From a virus: a stretch of DNA of 49,590 nt. This document shows, piece after piece, positions 8,225 to 15,849 of this stretch (positions are counted from its first letter, which is position 1; every line of letters begins with the position of its first letter). The stretch is taken from IMG/VR virus record IMGVR_UViG_3300025889_000182, positions 1 to 49,590 of that record. One strand, given 5' to 3'. A program made the position numbers and the translations under genes. The notes beneath the pieces were generated by a model. The model did no database searches. It saw only the letters and a program-made list of their open reading frames with translations, and had not been told where the DNA came from.

Positions 8225-9358
8225 ATGTCTAACGACGAGTTTTCATTTATGCCCCCAGCCGAGGCACCACCACTCTTTAACCAAGAAGAGGACAATTTTG
8301 ACGAACAGGTGGCAGCAGAGGATTTTGGAATGGTTGAGGATTTTGGCCTTCAGATGGAGTTTTCCGATGAAGACCTCCTCCCTCAAAATACCGCTCCCTC
8401 TTCGTTAAATATTGGTTTCGTGGGTGTCGGTGGTGGAGGCAACAAAATGGCACATGCCATGATAGAGATTGGTTTTACCAAAACTCTATTGGTTAATACA
8501 ACAGGCAAAGACATCCCAAGAGGTGTTGGAGAGAAACATGTAGTATTGATCCCCGATTCTGACGGAATCGGTAAAAACACACAATACGGTAAAGATGTAC
8601 TATCACAGAATGGTGCTGTTGTTGAAGATGCCCTTAGAATGCGACTAGGACATGTAGACTGGCTGTTTGTTTTTGCTGGCGGTGGTGGCGGTACTGGATC
8701 ATCTGTTACAGCATTACATCCAGTATTTGAGAGATATATGACCTCTATCCAAGCAAGCGGCAAAGTTATTTATGTTGTATCTTGGCCGACAGCACAAGAA
8801 AAGCTAAACCCAACAATTGCTCGTAATGCTCTAACACTTATCAACGATGTATCTGGTTATCCGCATATCGTTCTTGACAACGAGCGATCAACGAGACTAT
8901 TGAGAAACCAAGTTGGTATGCTTGGTATGTATCCAATGGCGAATACTCAGTTCGGTAAGATGCTCGCTCAGATTTTAAAACTATCCACAGAAGTATCACC
9001 TATCCAGTCTTTCGATTCTCGTGACTTGGAAACTTGCTTGGGTAATGATGGAAGGGCATTTTTTGGTTCTACAATGGTAAAAGACCCGACAGGGGCAAAT
9101 TTAGGCTCAGTTATTATGCATAACTGTATGAACCGCTCATCTTGTCCTCCACCAAAAGGCAAGGCAGCAGCGGGTTCTTTGATACTTGTCGTATCCGAAG
9201 AGATGGTTGCTGACCCAAGAATATCTAAACAATTAGAATCAGCCATCGCTTTTGTCGGTGGCCGTTGCGAAACACTTTTCTCCGGTGTTTATGTTCGCAA
9301 AAATGTACCCGGTCTTATTGCGATACTATCTATGAATGGTATAGAAAGAGGGAAATAG
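8225..9358 (+). CDS. Tubulin/FtsZ-like GTPase
   Basis: 377 residues with AGGAG just upstream. An acidic disordered leader (1-60) precedes a tubulin/FtsZ core. IGFVGVGGGGNKM (63-75) matches the FtsZ N-terminal glycine loop, and AGGGGGTGSS (151-160) is the tubulin signature. VIYVVSWPTA...IVLDNERS follows the FtsZ pattern of strand, helix and IPNDKL segment. FDSRDLETCLGNDGRAFFGS (263-282) aligns with the FtsZ T7 loop region, and both catalytic aspartates (D264, D267) are kept. A GTP-dependent filament is therefore plausible. Phage tubulins such as PhuZ position replicating DNA or the phage nucleus in phiKZ-like phages. Here the neighbours are virion-cargo and packaging genes. Its role is unknown; interference with host FtsZ is an alternative. 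Confidence 0.8.
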   Translation: MSNDEFSFMPPAEAPPLFNQEEDNFDEQVAAEDFGMVEDFGLQMEFSDEDLLPQNTAPSSLNIGFVGVGGGGNKMAHAMIEIGFTKTLLVNTTGKDIPRGVGEKHVVLIPDSDGIGKNTQYGKDVLSQNGAVVEDALRMRLGHVDWLFVFAGGGGGTGSSVTALHPVFERYMTSIQASGKVIYVVSWPTAQEKLNPTIARNALTLINDVSGYPHIVLDNERSTRLLRNQVGMLGMYPMANTQFGKMLAQILKLSTEVSPIQSFDSRDLETCLGNDGRAFFGSTMVKDPTGANLGSVIMHNCMNRSSCPPPKGKAAAGSLILVVSEEMVADPRISKQLESAIAFVGGRCETLFSGVYVRKNVPGLIAILSMNGIERGK

Positions 9359-9359
9359 T

Positions 9360-9533
9360 GTGAAAATCTCAAAAGAAAGATTGATGGAGATCATAAAAGA
9401 AGAAATCGAAGCGATAGAAGAGGAAGAAAAAAATAATCCTTGGGCTATTTGCACGGCTTCTGTTGGTCGAGAAGACAAAGAAAAATATGAGAAGTGTGTA
9501 AAAAGTGTAAAGAAAGATAACAAAGAGAGGTAA
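9360..9533 (+). CDS. 57-aa tagged small protein (GTG start)
   Basis: GTG 9360 is preceded by GAGG (9348-9351) and gives 57 residues. Residues 1-16, MKISKERLMEIIKEEI, are the shared tag. The remainder is charged, with NPWAICTASVG and two Cys (C31, C46) in the segment WAIC...KYEKC. The tag is thus nearly a third of the protein. After cleavage at I-K-E about 43 residues would remain. I recognise the WAICTASVG pattern only as a recurrent small phage protein of unknown role. The reading frame sits exactly between two genes, which supports it being real. Confidence 0.6.
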   Translation: MKISKERLMEIIKEEIEAIEEEEKNNPWAICTASVGREDKEKYEKCVKSVKKDNKER

Positions 9534-9535
9534 AA

Positions 9536-9751
9536 ATGATGGAAGAAATGAAAGAAGCCGCAGCAGGCAAACTAGATAAATTTACAGAGAAGATCATTTC
9601 TAGAAAGTTTCTAGTATGGATCTCGGCTACAACTCTAATGGCTTATGGCCTATTGGATTCGGCTGACTGGGTAGTTATCTCAGGTCTATATCTAGGCGGT
9701 CAGTCTGTTATTGATGGTATCGTAAAACTTAAGGGCCTTGGCCCTAACTAA
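9536..9751 (+). CDS. Small two-helix membrane protein, holin candidate
   Basis: 71 residues; ATG 9536 or 9539 are both compatible with GAGAGG at 9525-9530. A charged N-terminus is followed by two hydrophobic segments, KFLVWISATTLMAYGLL and DWVVISGLYLGGQSVIDGIV, joined by a short acidic turn (DSAD). Size and topology fit class II holins. No endolysin lies beside it, so the lysis role is inferred from architecture and from the membrane/coiled-coil genes at 10288-11059. Confidence 0.5.
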   Translation: MMEEMKEAAAGKLDKFTEKIISRKFLVWISATTLMAYGLLDSADWVVISGLYLGGQSVIDGIVKLKGLGPN

Positions 9752-9770
9752 ATTATCAGGAGACAAAACA

Positions 9771-10259
9771 ATGAGTATTACAAAAAAAGAATTGAGACAG
9801 ATTATCAAAGAAGAAGTTTTAAAAGAGTTACGGCGGATAGATGAGAGAGAATCGTATATACCACAATATACGGGTGTTGCTTATGGGGCAAGGGAATCAA
9901 AGGCGGAAGGACTCATGGATAAAATAAAAGCAGATTTAAAAGCTCTACAAAAAATTGAAAGAGGAAGCGCGGTCAGCAGGTTTATGAAAAAGAGCGAACG
10001 AAGCAATTATTTTGATAAGATTATAAAAAATGGCCGAGGCTTCGAAGACCTCATGTGCGGACTTGGGGGTTGCAAAGGCGCAGCCCGGCCCCTCGACATT
10101 AGTGATTTTTGGATTGGAGTATATAATCCGAAAGGAGGTAATGTATATGCGGTCTATGCTGTTTGGGATATGGATGACCTCCCAGAGGAAATGAGACATC
10201 CTAAACCCGGAGGTTCAACTAGGCCGATAGACCTCAAAACATTTCAGAAAATGCTTTAG
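9771..10259 (+). CDS. Tagged protein of unknown function; predicted capsid cargo
   Basis: 162 residues. The frame opens earlier, but ATG 9771 has AGGAG at 9758-9762 and gives the tag MSITKKELRQIIKEEV ending in I-K-E. A basic/acidic helical linker follows, and then a compact C-terminal part (about residues 85-162) with GRGFEDLMCGLGGCKG and strands around FWIGVYNPKGG and YAVYAVWDMDD. I do not recognise the fold. The tag, spacing and position among other tagged genes suggest a packaged protein. Confidence 0.55.
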   Translation: MSITKKELRQIIKEEVLKELRRIDERESYIPQYTGVAYGARESKAEGLMDKIKADLKALQKIERGSAVSRFMKKSERSNYFDKIIKNGRGFEDLMCGLGGCKGAARPLDISDFWIGVYNPKGGNVYAVYAVWDMDDLPEEMRHPKPGGSTRPIDLKTFQKML

Positions 10260-10287
10260 AAACTTGTTTCCAGAATTCAAACAAATA

Positions 10288-10662
10288 ATGCAGTATCTTT
10301 GTTTCATAAAAAAGCATTGGAAAGAAATACTTTTAATTTTACTTTTGGTTGGCTTTGTGCTAAGATCTAAGCATGAGGCCAATCAAGTACGTCTTGCACA
10401 TTCAGCGACAGAAGCCGCACTACAAGAAGAAATAGAAATGCTAAAAAGTATTCATGCTGACGAAATAGAGCAAAGAGAAAAAGCTTTGGAAGAATATAAA
10501 GAAAGCATGAGAGTTCTAGCAGAAGAATACAGAAGAGCATTAGAAGAAATTTCTAGATTGAGATCAGAACAAAAAGAACAATATATAGAAGACTTCTCGC
10601 AAGACAAAGATGCTTTGGCTGAAGCAATAATGATAAGATACGGATTTACTTATGTTCCTTAG
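10288..10662 (+). CDS. Membrane-anchored coiled-coil protein, inner spanin-like candidate
   Basis: 124 residues from ATG 10288; an upstream TTG at 10264 would add eight residues. An N-terminal helix, EILLILLLVGFVL, is followed by a long Glu/Lys/Arg-rich coiled coil (about 30-105). This is the topology of the inner-membrane spanin (Rz-like) and of several other phage envelope proteins. The last 11 bases overlap the next gene, which has a signal peptide, another resemblance to spanin gene pairs. There is no catalytic motif. Lysis is the favoured but unproven role. Confidence 0.5.
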   Translation: MQYLCFIKKHWKEILLILLLVGFVLRSKHEANQVRLAHSATEAALQEEIEMLKSIHADEIEQREKALEEYKESMRVLAEEYRRALEEISRLRSEQKEQYIEDFSQDKDALAEAIMIRYGFTYVP

Positions 10663-11059
10663 TTTTTTACTGATATCAACAGCAATCGCTGATGATACTT
10701 TTACTTTTCTCTCAGAAGGCCAACCCGCGCCTTTTGAGGGAACTTTATTTAACCCCAGCGCCACCGCAGAGTTGTTGGTTACAGCAGAAGAGTTTGAGGC
10801 ACAATGTATTTTAGAAACCGAATATCAACTTGACATTCAAGGAACGGAGTATAAATTACATTTAGATAACCTAACTGCGAGCCACGATGCAGCAATAGCC
10901 AGACATCAGCAAACAATCATCACACAACAAGCTAAGATTGACGAACTGCAAACAATTATAAAGTCAAACTCTGGTCAAAGCAAATGGTTATGGGCTGCTG
11001 CTGGTGCTGTGATCGGCGCTGGTACAACTTATGGTGCTTACAGGCTGTTCAATGAATAA
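10652..11059 (+). CDS. Secreted or membrane protein with PAPFEG motif and C-terminal helix
   Basis: 135 residues, starting within the end of the previous gene. MFLSFLLISTAIA is a likely cleavable signal peptide. The mature start has GQPAPFEGTLFNP, a motif I associate with small phage envelope proteins found beside lysis genes. A coiled coil follows (residues 60-105), then a hydrophobic Gly/Ala-rich helix WLWAAAGAVIGAGTTYGA near the end. It would be periplasmic and anchored by its C-terminus. It may partner the protein just upstream. Function is unproven. Confidence 0.5.
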   Translation: MFLSFLLISTAIADDTFTFLSEGQPAPFEGTLFNPSATAELLVTAEEFEAQCILETEYQLDIQGTEYKLHLDNLTASHDAAIARHQQTIITQQAKIDELQTIIKSNSGQSKWLWAAAGAVIGAGTTYGAYRLFNE

Positions 11060-11444
11060 AAAAGATCCAAACACATTAGCAGCTATCGAACAAGCGATAG
11101 CAAAGAAATACGGCAAGGAAGCAATACAGAACCCTAATGCAAATTGGGATGAAGAAAAAGAAAAGCAATACTTGTCGGAGATGAAAGATATGTATGCCAA
11201 AGTTCGCAACCATGAGGATTCTGGTGAAAAAGTAGACATGAATGGCATTAAAGTATCAAAAAAACTATTTAATAGAGATTCACTTGGTATATGTCCTGTT
11301 TGTAGTTCTATGCCGAAGCGAACCACTGACGATGTTTGTATGTTAAAGTTTGACTGCTGTAGTCGCTGCTATGTACAATATGTCGAAGGTCGCGAAGAAA
11401 GATGGTTGTCTGGTTGGAGGCCGAACAATGAAATTAACAACTGA
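11052..11444 (+). CDS. Zinc-binding protein of unknown function
   Basis: 130 residues from ATG 11052, overlapping the previous stop by eight bases. The alternative ATG 11031 would add MVLTGCS. The N-terminal half is helical and charged. The C-terminal half has CPVC followed by C, CC and C, an arrangement that could bind one or two zinc ions. The end GREERWLSGWRPN is Trp/Arg-rich. I believe similar sequences recur among T4-like phages without assigned role. The 3' end overlaps the next tagged gene. RNA or DNA binding is a guess from the zinc site and basic tail. Confidence 0.55.
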   Translation: MNKKDPNTLAAIEQAIAKKYGKEAIQNPNANWDEEKEKQYLSEMKDMYAKVRNHEDSGEKVDMNGIKVSKKLFNRDSLGICPVCSSMPKRTTDDVCMLKFDCCSRCYVQYVEGREERWLSGWRPNNEINN

Positions 11445-11700
11445 AAAATTGAGACAGATTATTAAAGAAGAGCTAGAGCAAATGGGAAATCCTGAGTATG
11501 ACGGTGAGGCTTCCATGATGAAGTCACAGTTATACAAGATTTCTAACTATGCTAGAGAGCTACATAATATGATTGGCGACAACGACAACCTACCAGAGTG
11601 GATGCAATCTAAAATCGCTCAGATCGATCAGATGATCGGATCTGTAAAACATGCACTAGAATACGATCAAGTTTCCGGTGACTACGAAGAGAACCAATAA
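11428..11700 (+). CDS. Small tagged helical protein, predicted capsid cargo or core protein
   Basis: 90 residues. ATG 11428 is chosen because TTGGAGG (11414-11420) precedes it and it gives MKLTTEKLRQIIKEEL. The rest is helical: YKISNYARELHNMI and LPEWMQSKIAQIDQMI, with a Tyr/Asp/Glu-rich end. The LPEWMQSKI pattern recurs, to my knowledge, in small proteins of environmental phages of unknown role. The tag implies entry into the prohead. It may be a minor core protein comparable in role to T4 gp67/gp68, or an internal protein. Confidence 0.55.
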   Translation: MKLTTEKLRQIIKEELEQMGNPEYDGEASMMKSQLYKISNYARELHNMIGDNDNLPEWMQSKIAQIDQMIGSVKHALEYDQVSGDYEENQ

Positions 11701-11711
11701 GGAATAATAAA

Positions 11712-12254
11712 ATGGCAACTGTTTATGAAATTGTACAAGGACTATCCCAAGCCGCAGCAAATGCTTACGACGGAGCACTAGACGAAGACGGCAAGCCACT
11801 ATTGGCTGGTCTTCGCCGTGAGGAAGGAAGCCCACTACTTGACAAGCGAGTTATGGATGGCTTCAATGTTCGCTTTATGGGGAATATGATGTGCCTATCA
11901 TATCATTCAGAGGTACAACTCAAGGAAGTATATGCCAATGGTTTCGAAGAAGATGTCGAGAGACAGATGAACGAGATCGTAAAATTCCTTAGAAAAGAAT
12001 ACTCCAAGATCACTGGCGAGTCTGTCGCTCTTACCAAAGAAGGCGAAATTGATATTTTTGTTGAGAACTCCACCAGAGTTCGTTCTTGGTTTACCGCTAA
12101 ACTAAACTATAAGGTTGGTGGTTTAGACGAGCAGATGGCTGTTGCTGTTGAATCCACCGATAGACTTGATAACAACTGGAAGTCATTCTTAGATCAAGGT
12201 GGTTGGAATGGCTCTGGCGGCAAACGCCCACAAAATGATACTCGTAAAAAATAA
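11712..12254 (+). CDS. Conserved-position protein before terminase; small terminase candidate
   Basis: 180 residues with AGGAAT upstream. It starts MATVYEIVQGLSQAAANAYDG and contains a long mixed alpha/beta middle and a Gly/Lys-rich end. In T4 the gene just before gp17 is gp16, the small terminase, of similar length. That is the only reason for the candidate label: I see no helix-turn-helix and no central coiled coil typical of small terminases. It may instead be a virion or packaging accessory protein. It ends 4 bases before the gp17 start. Confidence 0.45.
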   Translation: MATVYEIVQGLSQAAANAYDGALDEDGKPLLAGLRREEGSPLLDKRVMDGFNVRFMGNMMCLSYHSEVQLKEVYANGFEEDVERQMNEIVKFLRKEYSKITGESVALTKEGEIDIFVENSTRVRSWFTAKLNYKVGGLDEQMAVAVESTDRLDNNWKSFLDQGGWNGSGGKRPQNDTRKK

Positions 12255-12258
12255 ATGA

Positions 12259-13842
12259 ATGACTTTCCAACTAAACCGAAAACAGCGTGTCCAAGAGATA
12301 TTGAAGTGTGGCAAAGATCCGTCATACTTCCTTAAGACATATGCCCGTATCTCTCACCCGCTGCATGGTTTAGTTCCGTTCAAAACTTACGATTTTCAGG
12401 ATGATCTTCTCAAAGACTTCAATGACTATCGTTTCAATGTTATTCTAAAAGCCCGTCAGTTAGGTATTTCTACCATTACTGCCGGGTATGTTGTTTGGAT
12501 GTTACTTTTCCACCGAGACAAGAACGTCTTGGTTATGGCTACTAAATTTTCCACAGCAGGAAACTTGGTAAATAAAGTCAAGAAGATTATGAAGAATCTT
12601 CCAGACTGGTTGCGTATAGCCAATATCGAAATCGACAACAGAACTTCATTTGTATTATCAAATGGTTCGCAGATCAAAGCCTCTTCAACTTCCGGCGATG
12701 CTGGTCGTTCAGAGGCTCTTTCTCTTTTGGTTCTTGACGAGGCAGCACACATTGAGGGTCTTGAAGAACTATGGACTGGTTTGTATCCTACACTATCTAC
12801 AGGTGGTCGCTGTATTGCCCTTTCCACACCCAACGGGGTAGGAAACTGGTTTCATAAAACTTGTACCGATGCGGAGGCAGGGGCAAATAATTTTCACCTC
12901 ACAAACCTCCCGTGGAATGTTCATCCTGATAGAGACAAAGAATGGTTTATAAAAGAAACCAAGAACATGTCGAAACGACAAATCGCACAGGAGTTGGAGT
13001 GCAACTTCAATACTTCTGGTGAGACTGTTATCGACGGCGACGATATTGAGTGGCTACTATCACAAGTCAAAGAGCCAAAGTACAGAACTGGCTTTGACCG
13101 CAACTTCTGGATATGGGAAGAGTACGACCCTTCTTGTAACTACCTAATGGTCGCTGATGTCGCAAGAGGTGACGGAGAAGACTATTCTACATTCCATATC
13201 ATCCAGTTGGAAACTCTATCTGTTATTGGCGAATACCACGGAAAACCAAACCCAGATCTATTCGCCACTATGATAAACCAAATTGGTCGAGAGTTTGGGA
13301 ATGCTATGTTGGTTGTAGAAAATAATAATATTGGTTTTGCTGTACTGGATAAACTTATCGAAGCACAATATCCCAATCTTTATCACTCTATCAAATCAAC
13401 ACACGAGTATATCGAGCAACATGTAGCAGATACTATCACAAATTCTGTTCCCGGCTTTTCCACCAGCATGAAGACCCGGCCTCTAATTATAGCCAAATTA
13501 GAGGAGTTTATAAGAAATAAACTAATTAAGGTATATTCGACTCGTACCATCAACGAAATGAGAACTTTCATTTGGAACAATGGTAAGCCACAGGCTATGA
13601 GAGGATATAACGATGATTTGGTTATGGCTCTCGCTATTGCCTGTTGGGTTCGGGATACAGCACTGCAAGCAAATGCCAGAGATCTAAATTATCAAAAAGC
13701 CTTCGCCGATGCCATCATTACCAGCAAGACAACCTTTAATACACAAATAAAAGGGCAAAGGGGCTATAAAAGAAACGAACTTTTTGATAAAATGACGGAA
13801 GCCGAAAATCTATATTCACAATATAGTTGGATTATAAAGTGA
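12259..13842 (+). CDS. 17: Terminase large subunit (gp17-like)
   Basis: 527 residues. The ATPase domain has a degenerate Walker A, ARQLGIST (65-72), and Walker B LLVLDEA (156-162) followed by a coupling segment with LSTPNG. The C-terminal RNase H-like nuclease begins with MVADVARG, D300 being the predicted first metal ligand, and includes VVENNNIG. It powers DNA packaging into the prohead through the gp20 portal and cuts concatemers. Length is near T4 gp17 without its extensions. The start ATG 12259 lacks a strong ribosome binding site; another ATG at 12255 is in a different frame and stops after 26 codons. Confidence 0.95.
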   Translation: MTFQLNRKQRVQEILKCGKDPSYFLKTYARISHPLHGLVPFKTYDFQDDLLKDFNDYRFNVILKARQLGISTITAGYVVWMLLFHRDKNVLVMATKFSTAGNLVNKVKKIMKNLPDWLRIANIEIDNRTSFVLSNGSQIKASSTSGDAGRSEALSLLVLDEAAHIEGLEELWTGLYPTLSTGGRCIALSTPNGVGNWFHKTCTDAEAGANNFHLTNLPWNVHPDRDKEWFIKETKNMSKRQIAQELECNFNTSGETVIDGDDIEWLLSQVKEPKYRTGFDRNFWIWEEYDPSCNYLMVADVARGDGEDYSTFHIIQLETLSVIGEYHGKPNPDLFATMINQIGREFGNAMLVVENNNIGFAVLDKLIEAQYPNLYHSIKSTHEYIEQHVADTITNSVPGFSTSMKTRPLIIAKLEEFIRNKLIKVYSTRTINEMRTFIWNNGKPQAMRGYNDDLVMALAIACWVRDTALQANARDLNYQKAFADAIITSKTTFNTQIKGQRGYKRNELFDKMTEAENLYSQYSWIIK

Positions 13843-13850
13843 GAAAATAA

Positions 13851-15845
13851 ATGCCAAGAAACAACGGGAGAAATCCCACAAACCCACAATCAGAACTTTT
13901 CAAAGCCCTAACAAGAATGTTTTCAGGGCCTATTATCAATTATCGTTCGCAGTCTGGTCGCCGTATCAGAAAGCAACATTTAGATAAGTATAGTTCCAGA
14001 TTCAAGTCTGCTTCCGGTCAGCAGTTCAAGAAGTCTATCTATAACCCTCTTGATAATATCGCTACTGCCGCTATTGCTAACCAACGAAGAGTGGAGAGAT
14101 ATGTAGATTTCGATCAAATGGAGTACATGCCTGAGATCGCATCATCGTTAGATATTTATGCTGACGAAATGACCACTTATTCCGACTTACGACCAATGCT
14201 AAATATTCGTTGTCCCAACGAAGAAATCAAAGCAGTTCTAACCATTCTTTTTGATCAGGTGCTAAATGTTCAGTACAATCTATTCGGTTGGAGTCGCACT
14301 ATGTGTAAGTACGGGGATTTTTTCCTTTATCTTGATATTGATGATAAATTCGGAGTCAAGTCAGTAATTGCTCTTCCACCACAGGAACTCGAAAGACTCG
14401 AAGGACAAGATGCGACAAACCCCAACTATATCCAATATCAGTGGAACTCTGCTGGTATGACCTTCGAGAACTGGCAGGTCGCTCACTTCCGTATTCTTGG
14501 TAACGATAAGCAGATCCCATACGGAACTTCTATCCTCGAACCTGCTCGTCGTATCTGGCGACAACTAACACTTATGGAAGATGCGATGATGGCTTATCGT
14601 GTCGTTCGTTCTTCCGAGAGAAGAGTGTTTAAAATTGATGTTGGTGCTATTCCGCCACAAGATGTCGAGCAGTACATGCAAAAGATCGTCGGCCAGTTAA
14701 AGCGACACTCTGTTGTAAATCCCGACACTGGCCGTGTAGACTTACGATACAACCCAATGTCTATCGAAGAGGACTATTTTATTCCTGTTCGTGCTGGTTC
14801 TGTTACTGATATTCAGTCTCTTGCTGGCGCACAGAATATCACAGCCATCGACGATATCAAGTATCTTCGCGACAAGTTGTTCTCTGCTCTCAAAGTTCCC
14901 CAGTCTTACTTGACTATGGGCGAAGGTGCAACAGAAGATAAAACAACACTCGCAGCCAAAGACATTCGTTTCGCTCGCACCATTCAGAGACTACAGCGAG
15001 TCATCATTGCAGAACTAACAAAGATTGGTATTATCCACCTTTATACCCTTGGTTTCCGTGGCGATGATCTTTTGAGTTTCGACCTACACCTAAATAACCC
15101 AAGCAAGATCGCAGAACTACAGGAACTCGAACATTGGAAAACCAAATTTGATATTGCTGCTTCTGCTACAGAAGGCTACTTCTCTCGTCGCTGGATTGCC
15201 GAAAATATTTTCAGCATGTCTCATGATGAATTTATCCGTAACCAGAGAGAAATGTATTATGATAGAAATCACGATGCTAAACTCCAGCAGGTTGCTGAAG
15301 AAGCAGCCGCAGGAGGTGGCGGCGGTGGTGGTGACCTAGATCTAGGTGGCGGTGGTGACTTAGATCTAGGTGGCGGTGGAGACTTGGATCTTGGCGGCCC
15401 TGAAGAAATGCCTGCTGTTGATGCTGGTGGCGAAGCCGCTGCTGCTCTTGGAGGCGGGGATGAAGGCGGTGGCGGCGGAGACGACTCGGCACTACTCGCA
15501 GTCCCTCCCGGCTCCCGTAACTCTCCTCGTCTAACCCCCGGAGCAAAGGGCAAAGTATATTATCCCAAGAAGGTCGATAGGCGAAATGCTGGTGCAAGAA
15601 CCCGACATTTCGATAGTCTAAGAGCATCAGAAAAAAGCAGCAACACAACCAGAAATGTATTTCCCGGTGCCGAGATAAATACCCTTGCAAAGCCCACAAG
15701 TGTAAGCGCGGGTATTTATGCCGAAGGTGAGACTATTTATAATGAGGCAGAGCAAAACGAAGAACGCAAGTTATTCGAGATCAACGATTCTTTGCGAAAT
15801 TTGTTGTCTGACTTAGATAAAAAAGAAAAACTTCTAACGGAATAA
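13851..15845 (+). CDS. 20: Portal protein (gp20-like) with a Gly/Asp repeat near the C-terminus
   Basis: 664 residues, longer than T4 gp20 (524). The portal core is recognisable in IYNPLDNIATAAIANQRRVER, the YGTSILEPARRIWRQL segment and the ALKVPQSYLTMGEGA region. After the core comes a low-complexity linker of about 75 residues including three GDLDLGG-type units, then a basic segment with PGAKGKVYYPKKVDRR. The portal forms the dodecameric packaging vertex, nucleates prohead assembly, and docks gp17. The added linker is absent from T4 and could interact with the scaffold, which carries the same GDLDLGG motif once. Confidence 0.95.
   Translation: MPRNNGRNPTNPQSELFKALTRMFSGPIINYRSQSGRRIRKQHLDKYSSRFKSASGQQFKKSIYNPLDNIATAAIANQRRVERYVDFDQMEYMPEIASSLDIYADEMTTYSDLRPMLNIRCPNEEIKAVLTILFDQVLNVQYNLFGWSRTMCKYGDFFLYLDIDDKFGVKSVIALPPQELERLEGQDATNPNYIQYQWNSAGMTFENWQVAHFRILGNDKQIPYGTSILEPARRIWRQLTLMEDAMMAYRVVRSSERRVFKIDVGAIPPQDVEQYMQKIVGQLKRHSVVNPDTGRVDLRYNPMSIEEDYFIPVRAGSVTDIQSLAGAQNITAIDDIKYLRDKLFSALKVPQSYLTMGEGATEDKTTLAAKDIRFARTIQRLQRVIIAELTKIGIIHLYTLGFRGDDLLSFDLHLNNPSKIAELQELEHWKTKFDIAASATEGYFSRRWIAENIFSMSHDEFIRNQREMYYDRNHDAKLQQVAEEAAAGGGGGGGDLDLGGGGDLDLGGGGDLDLGGPEEMPAVDAGGEAAAALGGGDEGGGGGDDSALLAVPPGSRNSPRLTPGAKGKVYYPKKVDRRNAGARTRHFDSLRASEKSSNTTRNVFPGAEINTLAKPTSVSAGIYAEGETIYNEAEQNEERKLFEINDSLRNLLSDLDKKEKLLTE
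15321..15392 (+). repeat. Three tandem 24-bp units in the portal gene
   Basis: Units at 15321-15344, 15345-15368 and 15369-15392 each encode about GGGGDLDL. They differ mostly at third codon positions (CTA/TTA/TTG and GGT/GGC/GGA), so the repeat is old or kept at the protein level. Gly-rich runs continue on both sides. Confidence 0.9.
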
Positions 15846-15849
15846 AATC

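Noticed and set aside
11031-11051. Start at 11031 giving MVLTGCS, which looks like a lipoprotein box.
   Set aside because: There is no hydrophobic signal helix before LTGC; ATG 11052 with stop overlap is the better start.
12255-12335. ATG at 12255 in another frame just before gp17.
   Set aside because: It stops after 26 codons within gp17 and has no binding site. The gp17 ATG is at 12259.
15269-15699. Minus-strand frames opposite the portal repeat, giving Pro/Ser-rich or His/Arg/Leu-rich products.
   Set aside because: They are by-products of the Gly/Asp-coding repeats on the + strand; composition is not protein-like.
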